NCBI RefSeq assembly: GCF_026151205.1
Contig: NC_087072.1
Location: 14,796,169 to 14,856,168 of the forward strand
Reading direction: 5' to 3'
Length of the DNA stretch: 60,000 nucleotides
Source: Bolinopsis microptera
Taxonomy: Eukaryota; Ctenophora; Tentaculata; Lobata; Bolinopsidae
The notes under the pieces were generated by a model that was given only the letters and a program-made list of their open reading frames with translations, made no database searches and was not told the DNA's origin. A program made the position numbers and the translations under genes. This document shows positions 10,776-21,521 of this stretch, in pieces (position 1 is the first letter of the stretch; each line of letters begins with the position of its first letter).

Positions 10776-11594
10776 GCACTGGCCCCTTCACTTAACACCA
10801 ATGAATTAGAACTGACACTAAATAATATAGTAATTAAAAAGGTGGAGGAAACTAAGTTTCTTGGAGTCATTATTGACCAAAAACTGAACTGGGATGCTCA
10901 CTTAAGAGCGTTAAACCGTAAATTGAAATGTGAGATAGGTAGACTATGTGGAATTAGACGCTGTGTACCTAAAAAACTATATAAGGACCTGTACCACACC
11001 CTTTTTGAATCACACCTATGTTATGGAATATCTGTTTGGGGAGGTGTATCAAATAATAAACTAGAAGCCATATTTAAAACACAAAAGAAATGCATAAGAA
11101 TTCTCTTTGGTGATAATGATGCATACTTCAATAAGTTCAAAACATGTGCCAGAGTAAGGCCTATCACTAGGGATAAGACCGGTAAAGTTATCAAGCAGAT
11201 GTTAGGCAAAGATTTCTTTGAACTAGAACACAGTAAACCAATCTGTAACGAGTATAACTTCCTGACTGTCCACAATCTTCATAAGTTGCACTGTTTACTG
11301 GAAATGTTTAAAATTAATAAGTTCCAATCACCAGTCTCAATGTTCTCTTTATTCAACAGGTCACCAAGACGAGACAACTACTTCATCCCACCCACTCCAT
11401 CCTCACTATTCATCTATCAATCAACTAGTATTTGGAATCACTGCCGTAAGTCAACAAGTGAAATAGACTTCTCCACTCCCATCAGTATATTCAAGAATAA
11501 TCTTAAGAAATCTTTGTTAGAACTACAATCTAAATATGACCGACAACTTTGGTGCAGTTACAACTTTGATGCAAATGAATTATCATTGAAATAG
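10776..11594 (+). pseudogene. Non-LTR retrotransposon reverse transcriptase C-terminal part, 5'-truncated
   Basis: One open frame encodes the region after the RT catalytic core of a LINE-type polyprotein: VEETKFLGVIIDQKLNWDAH, then LYHTLFESHLCYGISVWGG and LEAIFKTQKKCIRILF. The finger/palm part with the YxDD box and the endonuclease are missing. The frame opens upstream inside an unrelated hAT-like end (CGTTACGCCACTG, 10763-10775), so its first ~15 codons are not from the element. It ends with TAG at 11592-11594. AT-rich 3' sequence follows, perhaps to ~12062, where CTCGTCCC/GGGACGAG form an inverted pair. It is a dead 5'-truncated copy. Confidence 0.85.
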
Positions 11595-12062
11595 GTTGAT
11601 TTAGTAAACATAATCATATGAGTAAACCACGGTGTTATTGCAAAAAACCATGACAAGGGTATCAGACCTATATTAATCTAAGAGACGACACAAAACGAAT
11701 CATCATACAACAAATTTTAAAATCCTGCGGCACAGGATCCTGTTGTTTTCCTACTCTACCTCTCCCAAACCCCTCTCTCCTTCTCCTCTCTTCAGGTTTA
11801 TTGTTCAATTTAAAAAAAAAATTAGATAGCAGATATATTTTCTTTTAAATGAAGTAATGGCATTATACATTGTTTGTTATCGTATGTATGTTGTGTATAG
11901 TGTTTGCTGACTGGGTATATGCTATATATTTTGAGGCTCACGACGTCTCGTCCCATGGGTGGAGTTGTAGGCTGAGTATGTGTTCAAATCTCCTTACTTC
12001 GTATGGTGAAACATTGAAAGGTTTGCCTTAGCCTTTGGGACGAGTGTTTGCCCACCGGGGAT

Positions 12063-12986
12063 CCAAATATATGATTATCATGGACATTACTTTGACACAT
12101 AAACTAATCAAACGACTTTAATGATTCCAGAAAATTTTACTAACTGCATTTAGCTAGTTTATAGTAAATACACACGATCGCAGAATAGAGGAGCACAATT
12201 GGGTTCCTTGTTCTGCGACTGTGTTTCCTCGGTGGGCCGACAGGTTTTTGTTGTGTAGTAGTGCTGGGGAAAAAAACGCTTTAACTATCAATGAGAGTAC
12301 AAATTTTTAATTCTTGACCTTAGTGCCACAGTTTCTGTGGTAAAAACAAATTTATAGTTAAACGTTATATATTGTAGAAGGGCATGATTTACTCACATCA
12401 CTAAGCATCTGGATGGATAATTAGCACACAAAGATAAACTGACCTTTAAACATGACCACCAGCTATACCACGTAACCATAGCTCAGAAATAAATAAATTG
12501 CTCTACATAGAAACATCTGGCCTGATCCTATCACATTGTGGTCCCCAGGGGTTCGGTAAAGCCCTTACAGGCAACTGGGTCCTTTTACCAGCCACAATAA
12601 AATTGATCATGCCAGTACTGTCATAAACTGTAACCAACTATCTAAAAATTAGATATCTTTTGCTAAATTTTAAATTTTAAGTCATAGAGCAATCTTCTCA
12701 ATTTAAAAATTTTTAAGAATTATATTTTACCCTAACTATGATGTGGTGGCATTTCATACTTAACTAAATTTCAACTTTGAAAGTAAATAGATTATTAGTG
12801 ACAACAAAATTATAGTTTAAGACATCCATTCTGCATTGTGTTTCCAATATTAGAATTTATGATATGTATTGATTGAATAATTGGTAATAAATTTAACTTT
12901 TGTTTTATTAACTTTTGTTTTATTATGTTTATGCTGAGAGAGACTTTTTAATATAATAGTACACGGATTATGTCATTTAATTGAAA
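12063..12986. other. Intergenic, no gene seen
   Basis: AT-rich sequence without a supported exon. A short inverted pair, CGCAGAA/TTCTGCG, lies at 12178-12218. Confidence 0.5.
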
Positions 12987-13073
12987 AGCCCCTCCTGGCT
13001 TGCCAAGTAAAGAGGGTACGACTTCTTGTAAGCATAGAAGGAGGGGCTGCAGACTCCGGGCGTCCCGGTCTGC
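12987..13073. repeat. Two adjacent GC-rich hairpins
   Basis: AGCCCCTCC (12987-12995) pairs with GGAGGGGCT (13040-13048). It is followed directly by GCAGAC...GTCTGC (13049-13073) with inner CCGGG/CCCGG complementarity. The GC-rich block stands out in AT-rich flanks. It may be a MITE core or a structured RNA; there is no family match. Confidence 0.4.
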
Positions 13074-13902
13074 ACTATCCTCATGAAAACTGCAAACATA
13101 AACTGGACTGCTTCAATGAAATAGCTTAACTAAAGCTTTACTGCCTGGAAAAAACTACTATATGTGTATAGTATTTATTAATTAATATTATTTCATGATA
13201 TTCAGTTACGAGGCGTCTGTTGATAGATAGGCCCTGATGTGTGAATTATGTCACCCTTCGTTTAATTTAAAAAACTGTTTCAATTTCGGCGCATGCTATA
13301 TCTTCACCGAAAGCACATCCAATTTGATACATGTGAAATATGTTTATAATTTTCTTGATTTTGCACTTAGTTGGCATGTGCTCACCAAAATTGAACGGGA
13401 ATCGTTTAAGATCACTTCTGAAGCACATCGACAAAAGCTACTCACACTATCGTGCTTTTCACGGAAAATTAGACAATAGCATTTTTGAGCATGTTATTCT
13501 CTTTCAAAAGTATTCCAAGTTAGATATAACCTGCGCCTTGAATTTGTGTTTTTTCTTTCCCCTAAGTCTGCTGACATGATGCGTAAATTGAATCAATCTT
13601 GAATCAATTTGCGAAAGACAATTAACAGCATCAAATGAACGGACATGATTTTGTATCAGATACAGGGTGAGTTGAAAATAGTGTGTGGAAAGTAAATGGC
13701 TCTAATTTTTTTTTAATTGTTTATTAAGAGTATGTTATTGCCTACTTGATTAGTTAAATTGTTATCTATTTTATAGGCAATCTTTACTAATCGATCATGC
13801 ATGATTTATGTAAACCAGATTAGATTCAACTCTGTAGTATTCATTTTACTATCCCATGTTTAAAAGTTAATAATTCTTCTTCAGATTAATGCAAATAAAC
13901 AT

Positions 13903-15375
13903 ATGACAACGAATGTTTCCAAAGTACAAGTACCCATGGATTTTGGGGTACAATATCTTGGAATTCCAACTCACAGTAACCTTAAGTTTCTTCTTGAAAG
14001 CGGGGAAGAACTACTAGCCAACTCAATGATAATTTCCTTCAACAGCCCAGTCATTAAGAATTTAACTACAGATCTTTTCCAATCTACCATTGAAGTGCCA
14101 GATTTCTCAAAGGATGCTGTTCAGTGCTTCCTTGAAGCATCTTATTCAGGGAAGATAAAAAAGATTTCTAATTCTAATTTTCGTGATGTCAACAAAATGG
14201 GGCATGTGTTTGATGTCTCTTGGATTGTTGACGAATGTTATAGATATTTCCAATCTCTGTTAGAAGCAGTTAAAGTTAACAACTATAAAAGTCAACTGTG
14301 GGTGTTTGAAGAGGCAATGTTTATGTTCATCAAACTAAAAAAGAAGAATTTTGTTGACCTGGTTATCAAAAAGTTTACATCCCTGGCATCTTGTTCAAAG
14401 AACTTTTTAACCAACTTTCTTTATATTGACCTTTCATGCCAACCTACAATATATCTTGATGTAATAATTGAACTGGCTGGCGAGGAAGAATTCATTTTAA
14501 TACAAGTTCTGTTGAACCATTTCGAAAATAACTGTCATGTCATTGATCTTAACACTCGATACATTATGGAGAAGCTGAATTTTAAGTCATGCCGAGCAGC
14601 TCACAGGTCATCATATCAGCAGTTGATTGAAAACAGCTGTATCTTTTATGATGCTGTTTTTTGTTGGCTCTTTGATAAACAACTAGCAGATGGCTATGTT
14701 ATTCCATTTGTTACAATCCCTGACACTTTTGTTAAAAAGTTCTTTGATACCATGAAAAGTAAAGGCTGGACCCCTTTACCTCGTGAGTATGTAGATATAG
14801 GAATCAAGAAACTGGGACAATTTGGGGGTCTTACTCCTCAGATATTGAAGAATGTAAACATGATAACGGACGATCAGTATGAGCGTCTTGTTTCCATTAA
14901 TGAATACCTACCTGATGAACTATTTGGTAAAAATCACGACATCAAGTTTAAATTCAAACATGATCTTACAACAAGCTGCCGGAATAAGGGAGAATGTGGT
15001 TTTGTTCTGCGCGTTACTGCTGCCTCCGGTGAAGAAAATGATTCATTTAATATGCAAATGGTTATTGATCCTGATCTTGATTCAGAAGATATCCATTTTT
15101 ACGAAGAATCTCTTTCCTTGATGGAGTTAAAAGATTGCCATTTAGCTATTGATATAGCTCCAAGTACAGGTAATAAATATCCCTTAAAAGATTGGCCAGT
15201 AACATGGTATGGAAAACCCCGCCGAGTTGGAATGAACAAATACTGGAGTTATGGAGCACTTCGTTTTTGCAAAACTAGAGAGTTAACCCCACCTCCTGGA
15301 TGCACAAAATATAAAAAGATGTGGCACTATCATGCAGATACTAAGATAAGACCTGTTTTATACTTTATAGGTTAG
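13903..15375 (+). CDS. Single-exon BTB/POZ domain protein, 490 aa
   Basis: One uninterrupted frame from ATG 13903 to TAG 15375. Residues ~25-125 fit a BTB/POZ fold: NLKFLLESGEELLANSMIIS, then NSPVIKNL and TIEVPDFSKDAVQCFLEASY, matching the strand-helix core with the usual V.DF....V...L.Y.Y.G motif. A helical BACK-like middle follows (~130-330). The C-terminal ~140 residues are unlike any domain I know and end with Trp/Tyr-rich segments (YWSYGALRFCKTRE; KMWHYHADTKIRPVLYFIG). Kelch, MATH and zinc-finger modules are absent. BTB proteins usually dimerise and often act as cullin-3 adaptors, but nothing here shows the partner. The lack of introns, unlike its neighbours, suggests an expanded or retroposed family. 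A polyadenylation hexamer AATAAA lies near 15538. Confidence 0.85.
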   Translation: MTTNVSKVQVPMDFGVQYLGIPTHSNLKFLLESGEELLANSMIISFNSPVIKNLTTDLFQSTIEVPDFSKDAVQCFLEASYSGKIKKISNSNFRDVNKMGHVFDVSWIVDECYRYFQSLLEAVKVNNYKSQLWVFEEAMFMFIKLKKKNFVDLVIKKFTSLASCSKNFLTNFLYIDLSCQPTIYLDVIIELAGEEEFILIQVLLNHFENNCHVIDLNTRYIMEKLNFKSCRAAHRSSYQQLIENSCIFYDAVFCWLFDKQLADGYVIPFVTIPDTFVKKFFDTMKSKGWTPLPREYVDIGIKKLGQFGGLTPQILKNVNMITDDQYERLVSINEYLPDELFGKNHDIKFKFKHDLTTSCRNKGECGFVLRVTAASGEENDSFNMQMVIDPDLDSEDIHFYEESLSLMELKDCHLAIDIAPSTGNKYPLKDWPVTWYGKPRRVGMNKYWSYGALRFCKTRELTPPPGCTKYKKMWHYHADTKIRPVLYFIG

Positions 15376-16541
15376 CTCCTCTTTTACTGTACTACTTGTT
15401 TTAGTAGCACACAGCACTCACAGTCGCACACCCCTTTGCCCCGTTAACCTATATATCTAAGTTAGTTAAAAAGAGTGAAACCCATTATACTACACATTGC
15501 ATTGTGCTTTTTAAAATATCAAATTGATTTGTCTGTAATAAATGGCATAAAATTTAAATTTTGTAAACTAAAATGTTTGCTAAACTAGTACTGAAGTACT
15601 GTACAAGATTTTTTCCCTACTCTTGCCGAAGGCAAAAAGATCGTAGGGAATAAGTAATCGGGTTTGGATATATGAGGTGGCCCGACGGTCCTACGTTGAC
15701 GACAAAAGTCTGCTCCTTCGCAATATAGACCACTCTCCTATAATTATGTGTATAAAAGGAGTCTATTTTGCGCGCGCGACGCCTGTTATGTGTTAATTAA
15801 TTACAGGCATAGCAACCAGTTTTTGGTGCTTGACGACTGTTACACAGGTTTCCATCGGGTTACAATCGGGTTACAATTCACTCTTATTCATTAATATAGC
15901 ATATTAGTCATCAGAGCGGATCAATCATCAATGTAAGTGTTATTTTGGTGAAACAAGCTTAATAAATTACCGAGTGATAAAATTCAGCAAGTCGAAACAA
16001 ATTAAATTATGATATCAGCTGATAAACTCGTTGCTGATTACTAATAATAATAATAATAATATATATTACTTATAACAGTTGATCGACACTTCATGGTAAA
16101 ATTTAAAAAGCGAAAACATAGTTGACAAAAGATGTTACTTTACATTTACATTCAAGGAGCAACTAAGATCAAGATTGCGGTATGCTTTTAAAGAATCCTA
16201 TATAAAATCAAAGGCTCGATAGTCGATAGTCGATGGTGCTGTAGATGTAAGCATCAAAAGCATTAGTTTATGTTATTTACAAATAATAACTAAGATGAGA
16301 CAGAATAGTTGATTACAGTCAATAAAGTTGGCATACGATGCAATAATATGACGTGACATGATACTCATCGTTAACACGAAACAAAACCGCGCAAAAATGA
16401 AATGATCTACAACCAAACCACATACAGATCGACGGCGACACTTCAGATGCGCGCAGAATTTTACAAGTTCTGCACGCCTAATATAATATAAACGATTATC
16501 GCGTGCGCCAAACACCACTGTGGGATACAATAAGCTAATAA
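15376..16541. other. Intergenic between BTB gene and CRCP
   Basis: Contains the BTB gene's likely 3' UTR, a nested hairpin (CCCTAC...GTAGGG around TTGCC-GAA-GGCAA, 15616-15650) and a short ATA microsatellite near 16045-16062. No supported exon. A GTAAGT after 15930 could be the donor of an untranslated first exon, but this is unproven. Confidence 0.4.
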
Positions 16542-16717
16542 GGGGTCGTTCACATATTACGTAATCATTTTTTGGAACAGTTTTACCCCCCCCCCCCCCT
16601 CCGTAATCAGTTTTACACAAAGCTATTGTGTCGAAATTACACTAGCGTAATCATTCGGAAACCCCCCCCCCCCCCCCCCCTCAGCTGATTACGTAATAAT
16701 AATATGTGAACGACCCC
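16542..16717. mobile_element. Harbinger-like MITE, 176 bp
   Basis: The left end GGGGTCGTTCACATATTACG and the right end (its reverse complement with a 6-bp insertion) form an inverted repeat, with TAA on both sides (16539-16541 and 16718-16720). A 3-bp TAA duplication is typical of PIF/Harbinger. The interior holds two C-runs (16586-16599; 16664-16680) and no coding sequence. Confidence 0.8.
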
Positions 16718-17025
16718 TAAAGTAGAACAATTACATTGTAGGCAGTAGGGAAATTTGATCGTGCGTGGTGTTACCGCGGCGAAATTCTTGTTATGATTAT
16801 ATTGCTATTGTATGTTGGTGCTGACCTGTAAGTATACTCGATATTGTTAGTTTTTAGCAAAGTTTTATAAGAAATTTTAACGTATTTTAAATTGAGTTTA
16901 TAGTCTGATTTTCTCAACTTTTAGAGCGTTAATCTTGAGGTTAACCCAGTTTACCTCGTATGCATTGCTGCGATACACTACCGGATTTTATATCATTTTA
17001 ATATGATATTTTTATTTTCTTAGTT

Positions 17026-20000
17026 ATGGAGGTTGTTAATCCTTGTGCTGCGTTACTTTCAAACTATGAAGTCTATCTTATCTTGAAGGAGACAAGGTAT
17101 GTAATTAGTTTATGAAACACGCAATATTTTGTAAGGTTGTCTAGCACCTCATTACTCGAAATTTGATGGAACACAGTTGAGTGATTCGAAACAACGACTA
17201 TTATTGATACTGGAAAAATAAAATCTTTATATCAATTTTGTCTATATCGAAATGATTGATTAAGATGACTGATTGCTAACATATTTATAACGTTGAAATC
17301 TCAGGGAGGACCAGAAGAAAATCAGAAACAACTTCGTCAAGAAAAATCTTCGAAACCTGAATACCATTGCGTACGAAACGTTAAAGTATTTCGAAAATAT
17401 CGCCCCCTGCAGATTTTCATCAGAAACTACCATTCCAGGTGCGAATAAGATATTTAATGATTTAGTAATTTTATAAGTCTAATTTGAAATGGTCTTAAAC
17501 TAACCAGCCAAAATAAAATATAACTTGCTGCATTCAGTCATTAACATAATATTTTATTTTGAGCACTTCTATTTAATACTTTAATGTTTATGACGAATGA
17601 TGATGTATATTGTATTGTGTTTACATTGCATTGTTTGTAGTACAGTATTATAACCACATACCAACACACACAGAGTTTGTAAAGTCAGTAACGGAGTACA
17701 ATCTGTCTAAATCAGAGTTAGTACAGCTGATAAACACACGTCCTACTACACACGTGGAACTACACGCTATTATTGAGGAATGTGAGGACAGATACTCTGA
17801 GAACCAGGTTTAAGGATCAAGCAGTGGTTTTGTTACCATAGGAACCACAGTTTTAGTGGTTTTGTTATCATAGCAACCACATTTCTAGTGGTTTTGTTAC
17901 CATAGCAACCACATTTCTAGTGGTTTGGTTATCATAACAACCACATTTCTAGTGGTTTTGTTACCATAGCAACCACATTTCTAGTGGTTTGGTTATCATA
18001 GCAACCACATTTCTAGTGGTTTTGTTACCATAGCAACCACAGTTTTAGTGGTTTTGTTATCATAGGAACCATATTTTTCATTCAGATATTAGCTGCTAAC
18101 AAAACCTGACTTTCTAAATTGTCTTTGTTGCCAGTATAACAAGTCGTACATTTGTTCAGATAGCAACTCTGTTAGATGTAATACAACTACATCTGCACAA
18201 GAACATCAGACCTCGTACCAGTGACAGTGTTTCTAGTTACCTGAGTCCCACTGAAGATGTAGACCTTACTTCTCCCTCTACCTCGCATTTCATACATAAC
18301 TCCACTCTTAGGTCAGTGGTCTATTACCGTACAAATAAGAATATAAGATCGATGAGAATTCAAATTAAATGTTGGTGTAACAGTATTTTCGTGCTATGAA
18401 CAATGCAGAGACTGTGGTGTAATGTTCTTGGTCTTACCTGATAATAACTGTTATAATAACTGACAATGACTGTTTTTAGCCACGAGGAGGAGGTGGTAAT
18501 GATGGACCATGATCCTGTGGAGGAGGGAGACGACACTGTTACAAAGAAACCCAATGGAACTAAAAATAAACGGAAACGATCTAAAAAACCTAGCTCTGAC
18601 AAATCTGCGGTTTGCTGTTTTTTTCATCATCATTTTTTGCACGAACATTCAGATGACAAACACATTATATATTTAACACCTCATGTTCAAGAGAATTTCA
18701 AGATACCTCAGGAATTTAGCAGCTAACCAGACAAAATTCAGGTAAATGTAGAATCCCCGGTTGATGATGAGGACGAGATAATGACTGTACGTGAAAGAAA
18801 AGCTAAAGCTGTTATTTTATCAGATTCTGACGAGGATGACAGTAACTTATTAACTTGCGTGAGTTACACAAAGCTAACTTAATATAAATTAGAAATGGCT
18901 ACACAGTACACATGTATAAATAATTAACTTTGGTTATATTAATATTTGAATAGGTTTGTCAAACATCAAGTCCTACGCCAAATTGTAGTATTTAAATGTC
19001 CGTATTTTACATTTAAGTCCGTATTTTAGATTTAATGTCCGTATTTTAGATTTACGTTGTCACACACATTATGATTAACAAAAGAATTACTTATAAATCA
19101 CGCCATTCTTCTTTAAAGATTTTCCCAGAAGTAATGCAGGTTCCAGGAAATTTATGCGGAATACGGAAATCCTAGGAATCAGACTTCAGTGTCGATTAAT
19201 AATTTCATGTTTCCATTGTTAAGTTGATAATTCTGCGTTATTTTTCTCGTTAACTACTACAAAGAAGTTGCAGATAAAATTAGTTCACTATGTAATACTA
19301 TCCTCTGTCCTCTGACTCATAATGTTAACTCTGGTATCTACTTCCTTGTCATTATAGTTCATTGTACACCGCACACTGTATGTGCTTTTTCTTCTAATTT
19401 GCACATGATGTATTCTTCTTATTCATACTTTGTAAAACTTGGCACTCTCTTAATATCAGGTCACCATACTACTACGACACAAAATTTAATCTATTTCCAA
19501 TCTACTCAACCTTCATTTTCATTATATTACCCCCAGTGTGTTGACCGACCATTAAACCGTCGCGTGGTTTTCTGTGCTAATCAACTTATTATTTCACGTG
19601 ATTATTGTTCGTCAAATGTGTGTCAAGACATGTCCATCAACAGATCATCAAGTTTCCAACAAACTTATATTATATTGTTTTGCGTAACCTCGTAGTTCAG
19701 CCATTTCGAAGCTATCGCTGAAAATAAAGTTTGTTAATATGATCAGTGATCACGTGATCACGAATAGTTTCCTTATAATTCGTTACAAAATAAGGTGCGA
19801 ATCACCGGCGATCACGTGATAGCTGGTGCTCGGTGGCTCTGTATGTTTGTTTTACCTACTTGTATTGGAAGTTTATGTATTACTGGAGGGGTTCTTATTT
19901 AAGCAAATAAGTAATACGACAGGTTTAGGTATGGCGTGTTGTGGTACACAATACACATAGTCTCTCTCTTTCTTTCTTACACAACACACATAGTCTCTCT

Positions 20001-20239
20001 CTTTCTCTCTTAAGAGTTATGACTCATGGCTATAATTATGTCATCTTTGAAACATTATTTTCCAGGATATATTAACGGACTCAAAAATGAAGTCGTTATC
20101 AGAAGAAACTAAAGAATCAAAGGTTAAGTTAAAGATTAAAAACAGTTCAAAAAAGTTCAAGGAGAAAACCAGAAGGCCACGAAAAGACAGTAGAAAAGTT
20201 TCTATATGTAATGAAATTGATGTTATGAACATTTGTTAA
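17026..20239 (+). CDS. CRCP: RNA polymerase III subunit RPC9 (CRCP), extended C-terminus, 7 coding exons
   Basis: RPC9 pairs with RPC8 to form the stalk of RNA polymerase III. Exons: 17026-17096, 17305-17438, 17641-17807, 18160-18311, 18480-18609, 18742-18858, 20066-20239. All borders are GT-AG and every phase matches, giving ~314 aa. Residues 1-~135 follow the family: MEVVNPCAALLSNYEVYLIL, then RNLNTIAYETLKYF, SKSELVQLINTRPTTHVELH, and SENQ spliced to IATLLDVI (human: EEQIEALLHTV). Human RPC9 is 148 aa, so the last ~180 residues are extra. They are low-complexity, with acidic and Lys/Arg-rich stretches (KRKRSKKP; AVILSDSDEDD) and TAA at 20237. The frame also stays open two codons past the exon 3 donor (stop at 17811), which would give a 125-aa form ending at SENQV. 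An untranslated exon may end at the GTAAGTA near 16830. The core identity is firm; the tail rests on phase-consistent splice sites. Confidence 0.85.
17822..18078. repeat. 32-bp palindromic minisatellite in CRCP intron 3
   Basis: About eight copies of a unit containing GTGGTTTTGTTACCATAGCA plus ACCACATTTCTA. Within each unit GTGGTT pairs with AACCAC, so each can form a hairpin. It lies wholly inside the intron between 17807 and 18160. Confidence 0.85.
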
Positions 20240-21521
20240 AGAATTCTACTTCGATTATTTATTTTAAACTTTTGTTCAGTAAACAATTTGTGATATAAGT
20301 ACATTTTTTGATAACAGCTGATATTACTAATACAACTTATGTTTGTGTTTTTGTACTCTGAACCCCCGAAAGCCTGGTCACTCTCTAATCTAAGTTCTTA
20401 GTAAACTGATAGTGAGATATTCAATAAGTTTAACTGGTTCTACCAACAGCATCCTTGTTTTAGCTTTTACAGAACCATGATCATGTGATATAACTCACAA
20501 GACTTATGAGTCTATAGTAAGCTCATTTCTCATTAACAGCTGATTGTTGGACCATACCATACACCAAGGTTTTCACTGAAGTAGTATCCGCCTTATTAGT
20601 ACCTATCGAATCATGATATCATTGTAAAAGTTGAATATGATAAAGATGACCGAATGACCATATAAGGGCATCAACTTAGGTAACATAGTTCGAGCGCAAT
20701 CAGACAATGACGTATTAGTCCATGACCGGTCGAGTTTGACCAAAATTGACCATATTTGGGCATATAAAAACTAGGTTCGTCGAGACTATATTATAGGCAA
20801 AAAGGCAAAAAGACGTCCAGATCATGGGCTTCTAAATAATGGTGGGAGACAGTGTTGAATTACAAGACGTTTGAATACTGTTAGCGCCAGTCGTTCGATT
20901 TGCTGAAAAAATCACCTCATTGTCATTCTTTCTCTTATCGGATACTGATAAGAAACTCCCTGTGGCTCAATTCGCCACTCACTTCGCTTGCTTGCGCATA
21001 TCACTGATACGTCTTCAACTGTTAAAATAAGGAGGATATTTTAACTGTTATTTGATAGTTTTTATCATTTTATTATTGACTCACGTGCGTATTTACTTAA
21101 CTTATTTAAAAAATTGTTGCTTCACTTTTGTGATTGTCTATTATTCAACTTTCACTACGATGAGTTGTGAGTTGTGATAGAATCTTGATCAAGTAAATTA
21201 ATTTAAGGATACGAATCTTGATAATATCGTATACTTACTATTATTCATCATTATAAGCTGAAATTCACCGATCAATAGCGATGGAAAATATCATAGTTTT
21301 TATTACTATTGCGTTTTCACTTAAATACATATCCCCCGACATCACTCAATATAACACCCACCCTGTTTTTACATGTATTTCATTTCATCTTAGGGGCCAA
21401 TTTAAAGATACAACTCTTTAAAGGAGTTTTTATTATTAGTTAAGTTTATTTAAATTAAGAATGTTATTATTAGTCTAACAAATAACGTCATAATTAATCT
21501 AACAAATAGCGTCTTATTAGG
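20240..21521. other. Intergenic between CRCP and NPC1
   Basis: AT-rich, with no supported exon or RNA gene. It presumably holds the CRCP 3' UTR and the NPC1 promoter region; no distinctive promoter element could be assigned. Confidence 0.4.

Noticed and set aside
11960-12000. Possible tRNA-like internal promoter (GTTCAAATC)
   Set aside because: No matching A box at the right distance and no cloverleaf; it lies in the 3' part of the non-LTR remnant.
17641-17813. CRCP ending at exon 3 (SENQV stop)
   Set aside because: Possible as an isoform, but splicing to 18160 restores the conserved RPC9 continuation in phase, so the longer model is preferred.
17822-18078. CRISPR-like regular array
   Set aside because: Units are contiguous without unique spacers, in a eukaryotic intron; it is a minisatellite.
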